Positions 15,743 to 24,597 of a stretch of DNA of 64,000 bases are shown piece after piece (within the stretch, counting starts at the first letter, position 1; every line of letters begins with the position of its first letter). The position numbers and the translations under genes were made by a program. The notes beneath the pieces are model-generated. The model saw nothing but the letters and a program-made list of their open reading frames with translations. It had not been told where the DNA came from and did not search any database. This DNA is from Streptomyces pilosus (GTDB lineage: Bacteria; Actinomycetota; Actinomycetes; Streptomycetales; Streptomycetaceae), in the NCBI RefSeq assembly GCF_014649835.1, contig NZ_BMTU01000015.1:111813-175812 (forward strand). The letters are read 5' to 3'.

Positions 15743-16522
15743 ATGAGTTCACTGCTGCTCCTGACCAACGCGCTCCAGCCGTCGACGGAGGTGCTGCCCG
15801 CTCTCGGCCTGCTCCTGCACAACGTGCGCGTGGCCCCCGCGGAGGGCCCCGCCCTGGTCGACACCCCCGGGGCGGACGTCATCCTCGTCGACGGCCGCCG
15901 CGACCTCCCGCAGGTCCGCAGCCTGTGCCAGCTGCTGCGTTCCACCGGCCCCGGCTGTCCGCTGGTCCTGGTCGTGACGGAGGGCGGCCTCGCGGCCGTC
16001 ACCGCCGACTGGGGCATCGACGACGTGCTGCTCGACACCGCGGGCCCCGCCGAGGTCGAGGCACGGCTGCGCCTGGCCATGGGCCGCCAGCAGATCGTCA
16101 ACGACGACTCCCCGATGGAGATCCGCAACGGCGACCTGTCCGTCGACGAGGCGACCTACTCGGCGAAACTCAAGGGCCGGGTCCTCGACCTGACCTTCAA
16201 GGAATTCGAACTCCTCAAATACCTCGCGCAGCACCCCGGCCGGGTGTTCACCCGCGCCCAGCTGCTCCAGGAGGTGTGGGGGTACGACTACTTCGGCGGC
16301 ACCCGCACCGTCGACGTGCACGTACGGCGTCTGCGCGCCAAGCTCGGCCCCGAGCACGAGTCGCTGATCGGCACCGTACGGAACGTCGGTTATCGATTCG
16401 TTACCCCGGAGAAGCCGGAACGCGCGGCCGACGAGACCAAGGCCAGGGCCGACCGGCAAAACCCGGCGGATGCGGACGAGACGGCCACCAGGGACCCGGC
16501 GGACGCCTCGTCGCGGGTCTGA
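15743..16522 (+). CDS. glnR: GlnR, global nitrogen-response regulator
   Basis: A 259-residue orphan OmpR-type regulator that controls nitrogen assimilation genes such as glnA, amtB and nasA in actinomycetes. The receiver-like domain (1-115) has the conserved D50 (VILVDGRR) but lacks the N-terminal acidic pair (SLLLLTNAL), the known atypical state of GlnR, in which D50 supports dimerisation rather than phosphorylation. The winged helix runs from about 140 to 228 (DLTFKEFELLKYLAQHP; TVDVHVRRLRAKLG). The C-terminal 30 residues are charged and variable. GAGGAG lies 6 nt before the ATG. Confidence 0.95.
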   Translation: MSSLLLLTNALQPSTEVLPALGLLLHNVRVAPAEGPALVDTPGADVILVDGRRDLPQVRSLCQLLRSTGPGCPLVLVVTEGGLAAVTADWGIDDVLLDTAGPAEVEARLRLAMGRQQIVNDDSPMEIRNGDLSVDEATYSAKLKGRVLDLTFKEFELLKYLAQHPGRVFTRAQLLQEVWGYDYFGGTRTVDVHVRRLRAKLGPEHESLIGTVRNVGYRFVTPEKPERAADETKARADRQNPADADETATRDPADASSRV

Positions 16523-16629
16523 CCGGCGCACGCATGAGCGTTGCGTTCGCACAGACGAGCCGTTTCCGTGCTGTTCGGAACCGTCTTCACTCCCTGCCCG
16601 GACGGAATATATCCGCGTAGACTCCGCGC

Positions 16630-17652
16630 GTGGCCAAGGTAACCAGGGATGATGTGGCGCGGCTGGCGGGCACGTCGACCGCCGTCGTCAGCTATGTCAT
16701 CAACAACGGACCCCGGCCGGTCGCCCCGGCCACGCGCGAGCGCGTTCTCGCCGCGATCAAGGAGCTGGGGTACCGGCCCGACCGCGTCGCCCAGGCAATG
16801 GCGTCGCGGCGCACGGATCTCATAGGTCTGATCGTGCCCGACGCGCGGCAGCCCTTCTTCGGGGAAATGGCGCACGCGGTCGAACAGGCCGCTTCCGAGC
16901 GCGGGAAAATGGTGCTGGTCGGGAACTCCGACTACATCGGCGAGCGCGAGGTCCACTATCTGCGCGCGTTCCTCGGGATGCGCGTCTCCGGACTGATCCT
17001 GGTCAGCCACGCGCTGAACGACCTGGCCGCCGCGGAGATCGAGGCGTGGGACGCCCGGGTCGTGCTGCTGCACGAGCGCCCGGAGGCGATCGACGACGTG
17101 GCCGTGGTCACGGACGACCTCGGCGGCGCCCAGCTCGCGGTACGCCACCTGCTGGAGCACGGGAACGCCTATGTCGCCTGTGTCGGCGGCACCGCGGACA
17201 CCCCCGCCGTCGGCGACCCGGTCTCCGACCACGTCGAGGGCTGGCGGCGCGCGATGGACGAGGCCGGCATACCGACCGGGGGCCGCCTCTTCGAGGCCCC
17301 GTACAACCGCTACGACGCCTACCGCATCGGCCTGGAGATCCTCTCCGGCCCCGACCGCCCGCCGGCCGTCTTCTGCTCCACCGACGACCAGGCCATCGGC
17401 ATCCTGCGCGCGGCGCGCGAGCTGCGCATCGACGTGCCCGGGGAGCTGGCGGTCGCCGGGTTCGACGACATCAAGGAGGCGGCGCTCGCCGACCCGCCGC
17501 TGACCACGGTCGCCTCCGACCGCTCCGCGATGGCCCATGCCGCGGTCGACCTCGTCCTCGACGACGGCCTGCGGGTGGCGGGCTCCCGCCGCGAGCGCCT
17601 GAAGGTGTTCCCGTCCCGCCTGGTGGTACGCCAGTCCTGCGGCTGCGCGTAG
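16630..17652 (+). CDS. LacI-family transcriptional regulator
   Basis: A 340-residue LacI/GalR repressor. The N-terminal helix-turn-helix (TRDDVARLAGTSTAVVSYVI) and hinge (RPDRVAQAMASRR) are followed by a periplasmic-binding-protein-like sensor (about 60-330). It ends in a small cysteine pair, SCGCA, typical of actinobacterial members. No sugar genes flank it, so the ligand cannot be named. The GTG at 16630 has no ribosome site but lies 6 nt after TAGACT, so the mRNA is probably leaderless. Confidence 0.85.
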   Translation: MAKVTRDDVARLAGTSTAVVSYVINNGPRPVAPATRERVLAAIKELGYRPDRVAQAMASRRTDLIGLIVPDARQPFFGEMAHAVEQAASERGKMVLVGNSDYIGEREVHYLRAFLGMRVSGLILVSHALNDLAAAEIEAWDARVVLLHERPEAIDDVAVVTDDLGGAQLAVRHLLEHGNAYVACVGGTADTPAVGDPVSDHVEGWRRAMDEAGIPTGGRLFEAPYNRYDAYRIGLEILSGPDRPPAVFCSTDDQAIGILRAARELRIDVPGELAVAGFDDIKEAALADPPLTTVASDRSAMAHAAVDLVLDDGLRVAGSRRERLKVFPSRLVVRQSCGCA

Positions 17653-17758
17653 CCGGCCCGCCGGCACCCCGGCGCCTGCCCTTTATATCGGGCATACGCG
17701 GTTCTGTCGGACTTCTCAGCGGTCCCTCAGGAAGCTCTCATCGTCCGGCGCGAGGCTC

Positions 17759-18778
17759 ATGAGCATGACCGACAGCCCCCGCCCGAGCGGCGCGCACGAC
17801 AGCAGCCCCCACCAGGTGAACCCCGAGTGGCCGCCCCCGCCGGCGTACGCGCCGGCGCCCGCCCACCCCGTGGACCCGGACCCGGCAGCGGCCCCCGCGC
17901 GGAGGCGGAGGCGGGCCCGCGGACCCGCCGGTCTGCTCGCCGCCGTGGCGATCGTCGCGGCGGCCGTCGGCGGCGGCACCGCCTACGGCATCCAGGAGCT
18001 GGCCGGCACCGACACGGTCGCCTCGTCGAGCCCGGCCGGCACCCCCGTCGTGCCGTCGAGCCAGAAGGGCACGGTCTCCGGCGTCGCCCGGGCGGTCAGC
18101 CCGAGCATCGTGGAGATCAGCGCGGCCTCGGGCAGCGGCTCGTCCACCGGTTCCGGCGTGATCATCACCGAGGACGGCGAGATCGTCACCAACAACCACG
18201 TCATCGCCGGGGCCTCCTCGATCGAGGTGCGCACCGACGACGGCACCACCTACTCCGCCAAGGTCGTCGGCACCGACAGCTCCAAGGACCTGGCGCTGAT
18301 CAAGCTGGAGGACGCCTCCGGTCTGCGGGCGGCCACCCTCGGCGACTCCGGCGGGGTGAGCGTCGGCGACCAGGTCGTGGCGATCGGCTCCCCCGAGGGC
18401 CTGACCGGCACCGTGACCAGCGGCATCGTCTCCGCCCTCGACCGGGACGTGACCGTCTCCACCGACCAGAGCCAGGGCCGGCAGCAGGAGCAGCAGGGCG
18501 GCTGGCCGTTCGAGTACGGCGGCCGGCAGTTCAACGGCGACACCGGCGGCTCGACCACCACGTACAAGGCGATCCAGACCGACGCCTCCCTGAACCCCGG
18601 CAACTCCGGCGGCGCGCTGATCGACATGAACGGCGACATCATCGGCATCAACTCCGCGATGTACGCGCCGAGCGGCGCGGACTCCTCCGCGGCGGGCAGC
18701 GTGGGCCTGGGCTTCGCCATCCCGGTCGACACGCTCAAGGCGGACCTGCCGGCCCTGCGCTCCGGCGCGACCGGCTGA
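17759..18778 (+). CDS. HtrA/DegP-like membrane-anchored serine protease
   Basis: A 339-residue envelope protease. A Pro-rich cytoplasmic region (1-47) is followed by Arg-rich residues, a transmembrane helix (about 56-75) and a trypsin-like S1C domain (about 104-330). Catalytic triad: H147 (NNHVIAG), D177 (SKDLALIKL) and S283 (NPGNSGGALI). There is no PDZ domain, unlike classical HtrA. The ATG at 17759 lies close to GAGG; the next ATG (17765) has better spacing. It is immediately upstream of a two-component system whose relatives control secretion-stress proteases, suggesting a shared regulon. Confidence 0.87.
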   Translation: MSMTDSPRPSGAHDSSPHQVNPEWPPPPAYAPAPAHPVDPDPAAAPARRRRRARGPAGLLAAVAIVAAAVGGGTAYGIQELAGTDTVASSSPAGTPVVPSSQKGTVSGVARAVSPSIVEISAASGSGSSTGSGVIITEDGEIVTNNHVIAGASSIEVRTDDGTTYSAKVVGTDSSKDLALIKLEDASGLRAATLGDSGGVSVGDQVVAIGSPEGLTGTVTSGIVSALDRDVTVSTDQSQGRQQEQQGGWPFEYGGRQFNGDTGGSTTTYKAIQTDASLNPGNSGGALIDMNGDIIGINSAMYAPSGADSSAAGSVGLGFAIPVDTLKADLPALRSGATG

Positions 18779-18868
18779 CGCGCCGCCCGGGAACCGTGCG
18801 AGGCTGAAGACCCGCGAGACCGGCCCCGCCCGCCGCATTCCCGGCGCAGACGAAGGACCCGACACCCC

Positions 18869-19597
18869 ATGACCTCCGCAGACGGCTCCCCCCAGCGCAT
18901 CCTGATCGTCGACGACGAACCGGCCGTGCGCGAAGCGCTCCAGCGCAGCCTGGCCTTCGAGGGGTACGGCACCGAGGTCGCCGTCGACGGCGCGGACGCC
19001 CTGGAGAAGACGGCGGCCTACCGGCCGGACCTGCTGGTCCTCGACATCCAGATGCCCCGCATGGACGGCCTCACCGCCGCCCGCCGCATCCGCGCCACCG
19101 GCGACACCACCCCCATCCTGATGCTGACGGCCCGCGACACCGTCGGCGACCGGGTCACGGGGCTGGACGCCGGGGCGGACGACTACCTGGTCAAACCGTT
19201 CGAGCTGGACGAGCTGTTCGCCCGCATCCGCGCGCTGCTGCGCCGCAGCTCCTACGCGGCGGCGGTGGCCGCCTCCGCCGAGTCCGACGACGTCCTCACC
19301 TTCGCCGACCTGCGCATGAACCTGGCCACCCGGGAGGTCCGGCGCGGCGGCCGGCACGTGGAGCTGACCCGCACCGAGTTCACCCTGCTGGAGATGTTCA
19401 TGGCGCACCCGCGCCAGGTGCTCACCCGGGAGCAGATCCTGAAGGCGGTGTGGGGCTTCGACTTCGAGCCCTCCTCCAACTCGCTGGACGTGTACGTCAT
19501 GTACCTGCGCCGCAAGACCGAGGCCGGCGGGGAGCCGCGCCTGGTGCACACGGTGCGGGGGGTGGGGTACGTGCTGCGGCAGGGCGGCGCGGAGTGA
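18869..19597 (+). CDS. OmpR-family response regulator
   Basis: A 242-residue regulator. The receiver domain has the acidic pair DDE (15-17), phospho-acceptor D59 (LLVLDIQMPRMDG), Thr in LMLTARD and Lys in YLVKPFE. The winged helix is about 145-240 (LTRTEFTLLEMFMAHPRQVLTREQIL). Its stop overlaps the kinase GTG by GTGA, so the two are coupled. Preceded by the HtrA-like protease gene. Confidence 0.92.
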   Translation: MTSADGSPQRILIVDDEPAVREALQRSLAFEGYGTEVAVDGADALEKTAAYRPDLLVLDIQMPRMDGLTAARRIRATGDTTPILMLTARDTVGDRVTGLDAGADDYLVKPFELDELFARIRALLRRSSYAAAVAASAESDDVLTFADLRMNLATREVRRGGRHVELTRTEFTLLEMFMAHPRQVLTREQILKAVWGFDFEPSSNSLDVYVMYLRRKTEAGGEPRLVHTVRGVGYVLRQGGAE

Positions 19598-21051
19598 CCG
19601 GGCCGGTGCCCCGCTTCCGCGCGCTGCCCATCCGGGCGCGGCTGGCCCTGCTGGTCGCGGCGGCGGTGGCGTTCGCCGTGGCGGCGGTGTCGGTGACCTG
19701 CTGGTTCATCGTGCGGGGCAAGCTGTACGACGAACTCGACGACGATCTGCGCTCGTCGGTGCTCACCCTCCAGCGGGAGGAGTTCGAGCAGCTCACCGAC
19801 GCCTGTGTGCCGGAACCGTCCGACACCGGCACCATCACCCCGCGCAGCAACCAGTACGCCCAGCTGGTCCGCGCCGACGGACGCGTGTGCGTGCTGCCCT
19901 ACTCCGCGGCCGCGGTCGGCGTCACCGGCGCCGACAAGGCGGTCGCCGCGCACCCCGACCCCGAGAAGGGCACCGTCCGCGACGGCACCGACAGCGACGG
20001 CGAACGGGTGCGCGTGCTGACGACGGCCGTCGTCGTCAAGACCGGCCCGCTCAGCCGGGCCGTGGTGCAGGACTACGCCTTCGTCGTCGCCCTGCCGCTC
20101 GGCAACACCCAGTCCACGCTCAACGAACTGGCCCTGCTGCTGCTCCTCGTCTCCGGGGTGGGCGTCCTCGGCTCCGCCGCAGCGGGACTCGCCGTCGCCC
20201 GCACGGGCCTGCGCCCGGTCGACCGGCTCACCGAGGCCGTCGAGCACGTGGCCCGCACCGAGGACCTGGGCGTCCGCATCCCCGTGGAGGACGACTCCGA
20301 GGACGAGATCGCCCGCCTCTCCCGCTCCTTCAACTCCATGACGTCCGCCCTCGCCGGCTCCCGCGACCTCCAGCAACAGCTCATCGCGGACGCCGGCCAC
20401 GAACTGCGCACCCCGCTCACCTCGCTGCGCACCAACATCGAACTCCTCACCCGCAGCGAGGACACGGGCCGCCCGCTGCCCGCCGAGGACCGCAAGGCCC
20501 TGCTCACCTCGGTCAAGGCGCAGATGAAGGAACTCGCCGCGCTCATCGGCGACCTCCAGGAACTGTCCCGCCCGGACACCGACCCGCACGCCGGCCGCAC
20601 CCAGATCGTGGCCTGGCAGGACACCGTCGAGTCGGCCCTGCGCCGCGCCCGGCTGCGCGGTCCGGAGCTGACCGTCACGGCGGACCTCCACCCCTGGTAC
20701 GTACGGGCCGAACCGGCCGCGCTGGAGCGGGCGGTGGTCAACGTCCTCGACAACGCGGTGAAGTTCAGTCCGCCCGGCGGCACCGTCGACGTCCGCCTCA
20801 CCGACGGCGTCCTCACCGTCCGCGACCACGGCCCCGGCATCCCCGCCGACGAACTCCCGCACGTCTTCGACCGGTTCTGGCGCTCCCCCACCGCCCGCGC
20901 CCTGCCCGGCTCCGGCCTCGGCCTGTCGATCGTCGCCCGCACGGTCCAGCAGGCGGGCGGCGAGGTGACGCTGACCCAGGCCGAGGACGGCGGCACCACG
21001 GCCACCATCCGCCTCCCGGGCGCCCCCACCCCACCCCCGGACGTGCCGTAG
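19594..21051 (+). CDS. Sensor histidine kinase with a two-cysteine extracellular sensor
   Basis: A 485-residue kinase: TM1 about 18-40, extracellular sensor about 41-175, TM2 about 179-203, HAMP about 204-255, HisKA with phospho-acceptor H269 (DAGHELRTPLTSLR), then HATPase with N-box NVLDNAVKFS and GPGIP/GSGLGLSIV boxes. The sensor holds exactly two cysteines, C71 and C99, which could form a disulfide. The Streptomyces CutS kinase has a similar pair and responds to secretion/redox stress, and an HtrA-like protease gene lies upstream, so a similar role is inferred. GTG start inside the regulator stop. Confidence 0.9.
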   Translation: MTGPVPRFRALPIRARLALLVAAAVAFAVAAVSVTCWFIVRGKLYDELDDDLRSSVLTLQREEFEQLTDACVPEPSDTGTITPRSNQYAQLVRADGRVCVLPYSAAAVGVTGADKAVAAHPDPEKGTVRDGTDSDGERVRVLTTAVVVKTGPLSRAVVQDYAFVVALPLGNTQSTLNELALLLLLVSGVGVLGSAAAGLAVARTGLRPVDRLTEAVEHVARTEDLGVRIPVEDDSEDEIARLSRSFNSMTSALAGSRDLQQQLIADAGHELRTPLTSLRTNIELLTRSEDTGRPLPAEDRKALLTSVKAQMKELAALIGDLQELSRPDTDPHAGRTQIVAWQDTVESALRRARLRGPELTVTADLHPWYVRAEPAALERAVVNVLDNAVKFSPPGGTVDVRLTDGVLTVRDHGPGIPADELPHVFDRFWRSPTARALPGSGLGLSIVARTVQQAGGEVTLTQAEDGGTTATIRLPGAPTPPPDVP

Positions 21052-21126
21052 CGACCGGACGGCAACCTTTCCGTGCCGGGCGGCGACCGAACGTCGTCCC
21101 CTCCCCCACACGGAACGGATCACCGC

Positions 21127-23190
21127 ATGAGCGAGCACCGCAGCAGGGCCCGGCACCGCAGGCCCGCCACACTCCTGGCCGCCGGCCTGCCCCTGGCCCT
21201 GGCCGGCGCCGGAGTCACGATGTACGGCACCGACTTCGTCTCCCCGCGGGCGACCGCCGCGACCGCCGCGGCGGCCCCCGCCTGGGCCACCGCCACCGCC
21301 GACGGCTTCGCCTCCGTCGACGCGCTCGGCCAGAACGGCACCTACGGCGGGCGGGACGGGCGGACCGTCACCGTACGGACGCAGGCGGACCTGGAGAGAT
21401 ACGCCACCGCCGCCGAGCCGTACGTCATCGTCGTCGCCGGGACGATCACCATGAACCCGGTCGGCAAGGAGATCAAGGTCGCCTCCGACAAGACGATCGT
21501 GGGCTCCGGCACCTCCGGCCACATCGTCGGCGGGGGCTTCTTCCTCGGCCCGGGCGTGCACAACGTGATCATCCGCAACCTGACGATCCGGGACGCCTAC
21601 CAGGGCATCTGGAACGACAAGGAGCACGACTTCGACGCGATCCAGATGGACGGCGCCCACCACGTCTGGATCGACCACAACGACCTGCGGAACATGGCGG
21701 ACGGCCTGATCGACGTCCGCAAGGACAGCACCTACGTGACGGTGTCCTGGAACAGGCTCAGTCAGAACAACAAGACGTTCGGGATCGGCTGGACCGAGAA
21801 CGTCACCACGGACATCACGATCCACCACAACTGGATCCGCGAGACCGAGCAGCGCAACCCCTCCACGGACAACGCCGCCCACGCGCACCTCTACAACAAC
21901 TTCCTCGAGGACGTCGCGAACACGGGCATCACCTCCTCCTACGGCAACTACGCGCGCGGCGGCACCCGGATGGTCCTGGAGAACAGCTCCTTCCAGGGCA
22001 TACGGAACCCGGTCATCAAGGACGCGACCGCGACGATCGTGCAGCGCGGGAACGTCTTCTCCGGCACGTCGGGCCGCAACGAGAGCGGCGGTACGGCGTT
22101 CGACCCGAAGGCGTACTACCCCTACACCCTCGACAAGGCGGCGGACGTGCCGTCGCTGCTCAAGTCGGGCACCGGCCCGCGCGCCACCATCGGCACCACC
22201 GCGACCGCGGCGTCCACGAAGGCCGCGGCCGCCACGACGCTCACCGTCGCCAAGGACGGCACCGGCCAGTACCGCACGGTCCAGGCGGCGGTGAACGCGA
22301 TCCCCGCGAACAACCCTTCCCGCGTCGTCGTCTCCATCAAGCCGGGCACGTACCGCGAGACGGTCAAGGTCCCCTCCGACAAGCCGCACGTCACCTTCCA
22401 GGGCACCGGCGGCAGCCGCAAGGACACCGTCATCGTCTACGACAACGCGGCGGGCACCCGGAAGCCGGACGGCTCCGGCACCTACGGCACCTCCGGCAGC
22501 GCCACGGTCGCCGTCGAGGCCGACGACTTCCAGGCCCGCAACCTGACGATCTCCAACGACTTCGACGAGAGGGCCAACCAGTCGCTCTCCGGCCACCAGG
22601 CGGTCGCCCTGCGCACGGCGGCCGACAGGATCCTCCTCGACGGCGTCATCGTCGAGGGCGACCAGGACACCCTCCTCCTCGACACGGCCGCCAAGGACAA
22701 ACTGGGCCGGGTCCGCGTCACCGGCTCCTACATCGTCGGAAACGTCGACTTCGTCTTCGGCCGGGCCACCGCCGTCATCGACCGTTCGGTCATCACCCTG
22801 AAGAAGCGCTGGGACGGCACCTCCGCCGGCTACGTCACCGCCCCGAGCACGGCGGCGAACCGCAAGGGCTTCCTCATCGCCGACTCGACCGTCAACGGCG
22901 CCGTCTCCGACCGCAGCTTCTACCTCGGCCGCCCCTGGCACGCCGGCGGCGACGCCTCCCTGGACCCGCAGACCACCGTCCGCAACACCACCCTCAGCGC
23001 CGCGATCCGCACCACACCGTGGACCGACATGAGCGGCTTCTCCTGGAAGGACGACCGCTTCGCCGAGTACCGCAACACCGGCCCCGGCTCCGGCCCGGCG
23101 AGCAGCAACCGCCCCCACCTGACCGACACCCAGGCGGCCGACCAGGAGATCACCGACTGGCTGTCCGGCTGGACCCCGACGGCATCGTGA
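21127..23190 (+). CDS. Secreted pectate lyase-pectinesterase fusion
   Basis: A 687-residue secreted enzyme with two catalytic modules. Signal peptide (about 1-46): RRPATLLAAGLPLALAGAG. Module 1 (about 58-345) is a PL1-type pectate lyase beta-helix (GGGFFLGPGVHNVIIRNLTI; DAIQMDGAHHVWIDHNDL). After an Ala/Thr-rich linker, module 2 (about 374-680) is a CE8 pectin methylesterase with GQYRTVQAAVNAIP, catalytic Asp in EGDQDTLLLD and in GNVDFVFGRA, and substrate Arg in YLGRPWH. Demethylation by module 2 creates the substrate of module 1, so the fusion fits plant-pectin breakdown. The start lacks an obvious ribosome site. The end overlaps the convergent gene by 41 nt. Confidence 0.92.
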   Translation: MSEHRSRARHRRPATLLAAGLPLALAGAGVTMYGTDFVSPRATAATAAAAPAWATATADGFASVDALGQNGTYGGRDGRTVTVRTQADLERYATAAEPYVIVVAGTITMNPVGKEIKVASDKTIVGSGTSGHIVGGGFFLGPGVHNVIIRNLTIRDAYQGIWNDKEHDFDAIQMDGAHHVWIDHNDLRNMADGLIDVRKDSTYVTVSWNRLSQNNKTFGIGWTENVTTDITIHHNWIRETEQRNPSTDNAAHAHLYNNFLEDVANTGITSSYGNYARGGTRMVLENSSFQGIRNPVIKDATATIVQRGNVFSGTSGRNESGGTAFDPKAYYPYTLDKAADVPSLLKSGTGPRATIGTTATAASTKAAAATTLTVAKDGTGQYRTVQAAVNAIPANNPSRVVVSIKPGTYRETVKVPSDKPHVTFQGTGGSRKDTVIVYDNAAGTRKPDGSGTYGTSGSATVAVEADDFQARNLTISNDFDERANQSLSGHQAVALRTAADRILLDGVIVEGDQDTLLLDTAAKDKLGRVRVTGSYIVGNVDFVFGRATAVIDRSVITLKKRWDGTSAGYVTAPSTAANRKGFLIADSTVNGAVSDRSFYLGRPWHAGGDASLDPQTTVRNTTLSAAIRTTPWTDMSGFSWKDDRFAEYRNTGPGSGPASSNRPHLTDTQAADQEITDWLSGWTPTAS

Positions 23191-24529
23191 CGCTCGCCTC
23201 CCCCAGCCGGTAGTGCAGGGCGCCCCGGCCCCGGGCGCCGAGACGCACCGGCTCGGGGGCCCTCGCGGGCGGCCGGCCGGACCGCTCGGCCTCCCCCTGC
23301 GCGACGGTGAAGCCGACCGGCGTCGGCAAGGGCTCCGCGTGGGCGGGCACGCTCAGGTCGCGGCGTCCGCCCCGCACCGCGGTGAGCAGGGTGACGAACC
23401 CTTGCCCGGCGGCGAGTTCGGCGGCGAGACCCTCGATGGCGTCCAGCGGCGGGGACTCGTCGTGGCCATATCCGAAGGCAAGCGCGATGTCCTCTTCGAC
23501 TCCGCCCGGGGTGCGCAGCACGCGCACGGTGGCGAGCATGGGCCGGCCGGGTTCCCCGACCGCGATCAGCCAGGTGGGCCGGGGCGCACGGGAGCGGGCG
23601 AGATCCGTCACCTGACGTGTGGACCAGGGGAGGTTGACCGGTTCGGCGGTGCTCCACCCGGCCGGAGGCGCGCCGGTCAGCCGCGTGCAGACGGTCTCCA
23701 GGGCCCGCCCGAGCACCAGATCCGCGTCCGCCCGGTGCCGGGTACGCAGCGTGAGAAGCAACTGGCGCCCGTGGGCAGCCGCCGGGGCCGCGAAGGCTCC
23801 GGCGGGGCGGGCGGCCCCATGTGCGTCGCGAACCGGGGTGAACGTGCCCCCCTTCCAGTGCAGCACGGCACCGGACAGGCCGTCGTAATAGCCGTCCTCG
23901 GGGTCCTGGACGACCCAGCGGTTGGGGAGCCCGCGCAGGGCGGTGCGGGTGGCGAGGGTGAGGCGGGAACCCGGTGGGGTGACGATCTGCACCGCACGCT
24001 CGTGCCCGGCGGCCGTGCGCAGGGCGTCGGACAGCCAGCTCGTCATGGGGACCAGCGGGCGTTCCTGGATCACCACGGCGGTGCTCGGGGTGAGGACGTC
24101 CACGGCGGGCATCGCGGTGGCGGGGACCGGGACGGCGGAGATGTCGGTCGTGAGCGGTACGACGTCGGTGGTGGCGGCGTCGGGCGGCCAGACGGTACCA
24201 CCGAGCACGGTGACCAGCCGGCCGGCGAAGGAGCCCGCGAGCCGCCCGGCCTCGGCGACGGCCGTGGAGGCCCGCGCCTCCGTCCACCACACCGGCCCTT
24301 CGTGTGCGCCACCCTCGCTGCCGAGCAGCCGGGCGGTCTCACCCGGCACCTGCACGAACACGGGCGTCTCCACCGACACCAGCGGACGCCCGCCAGGCGC
24401 GCAGAGCTGCACGACGGCGCCGCCGGCCAGGGTGTTCACCCCCAGGTCCGGTCCGCCCGCGTACAGGCCCGCGAGCAGCGTGGGCAGGTCGGGCATCTTC
24501 GGGGTGAGGGCGATGACGTCCTTGGTCAC
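23150..24529 (-). CDS. DUF6177-type protein of the toxin operon
   Basis: A 459-residue protein beginning VTKDVIALTPKMPDLPTLL, which matches my memory of the Streptomyces DUF6177 family; function unknown. No signal peptide or clear membrane segment, and no catalytic motif I can name. The GTG at 24529 follows GGAAGAG at about 5 nt and overlaps the preceding 23-codon ORF by GTGA. It is the last gene of the toxin/immunity operon and may serve type VII secretion or toxin handling. Its 3' end overlaps the convergent pectinase gene by 41 nt, so the exact C-terminus is unusual for this window. Confidence 0.65.
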   Translation of the reverse strand: MTKDVIALTPKMPDLPTLLAGLYAGGPDLGVNTLAGGAVVQLCAPGGRPLVSVETPVFVQVPGETARLLGSEGGAHEGPVWWTEARASTAVAEAGRLAGSFAGRLVTVLGGTVWPPDAATTDVVPLTTDISAVPVPATAMPAVDVLTPSTAVVIQERPLVPMTSWLSDALRTAAGHERAVQIVTPPGSRLTLATRTALRGLPNRWVVQDPEDGYYDGLSGAVLHWKGGTFTPVRDAHGAARPAGAFAAPAAAHGRQLLLTLRTRHRADADLVLGRALETVCTRLTGAPPAGWSTAEPVNLPWSTRQVTDLARSRAPRPTWLIAVGEPGRPMLATVRVLRTPGGVEEDIALAFGYGHDESPPLDAIEGLAAELAAGQGFVTLLTAVRGGRRDLSVPAHAEPLPTPVGFTVAQGEAERSGRPPARAPEPVRLGARGRGALHYRLGEASVTMPSGSSRTASR

Positions 24530-24597
24530 GGTGTCTCTTCCACGTCCGCCGGGTCGTCCTTGCGCAGCCGCCGCAGGACGGCCACATGGTCGCTCAC
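24526..24597 (-). CDS. 23-codon bridging ORF between immunity gene and DUF6177 gene
   Basis: A GTG at 24597 overlaps the Imm49 stop by GTGA, and the TGA at 24526 overlaps the DUF6177 GTG by GTGA. The product is VSDHVAVLRRLRKDDPADVE followed by ETP: charged, no membrane segment. The exact coupling on both sides is the argument for translation. It could be a real small protein, a relic of a longer gene, or merely a translational bridge. Function unknown. Confidence 0.45.
   Translation of the reverse strand: MSDHVAVLRRLRKDDPADVEETP

Noticed and set aside
19252..23118. 1288-codon minus-strand frame opposite the regulator, kinase and pectinase genes
   Set aside because: Antisense shadow of three well-identified genes; composition Gly/Val/Asp-Arg typical of a mirrored high-GC frame.
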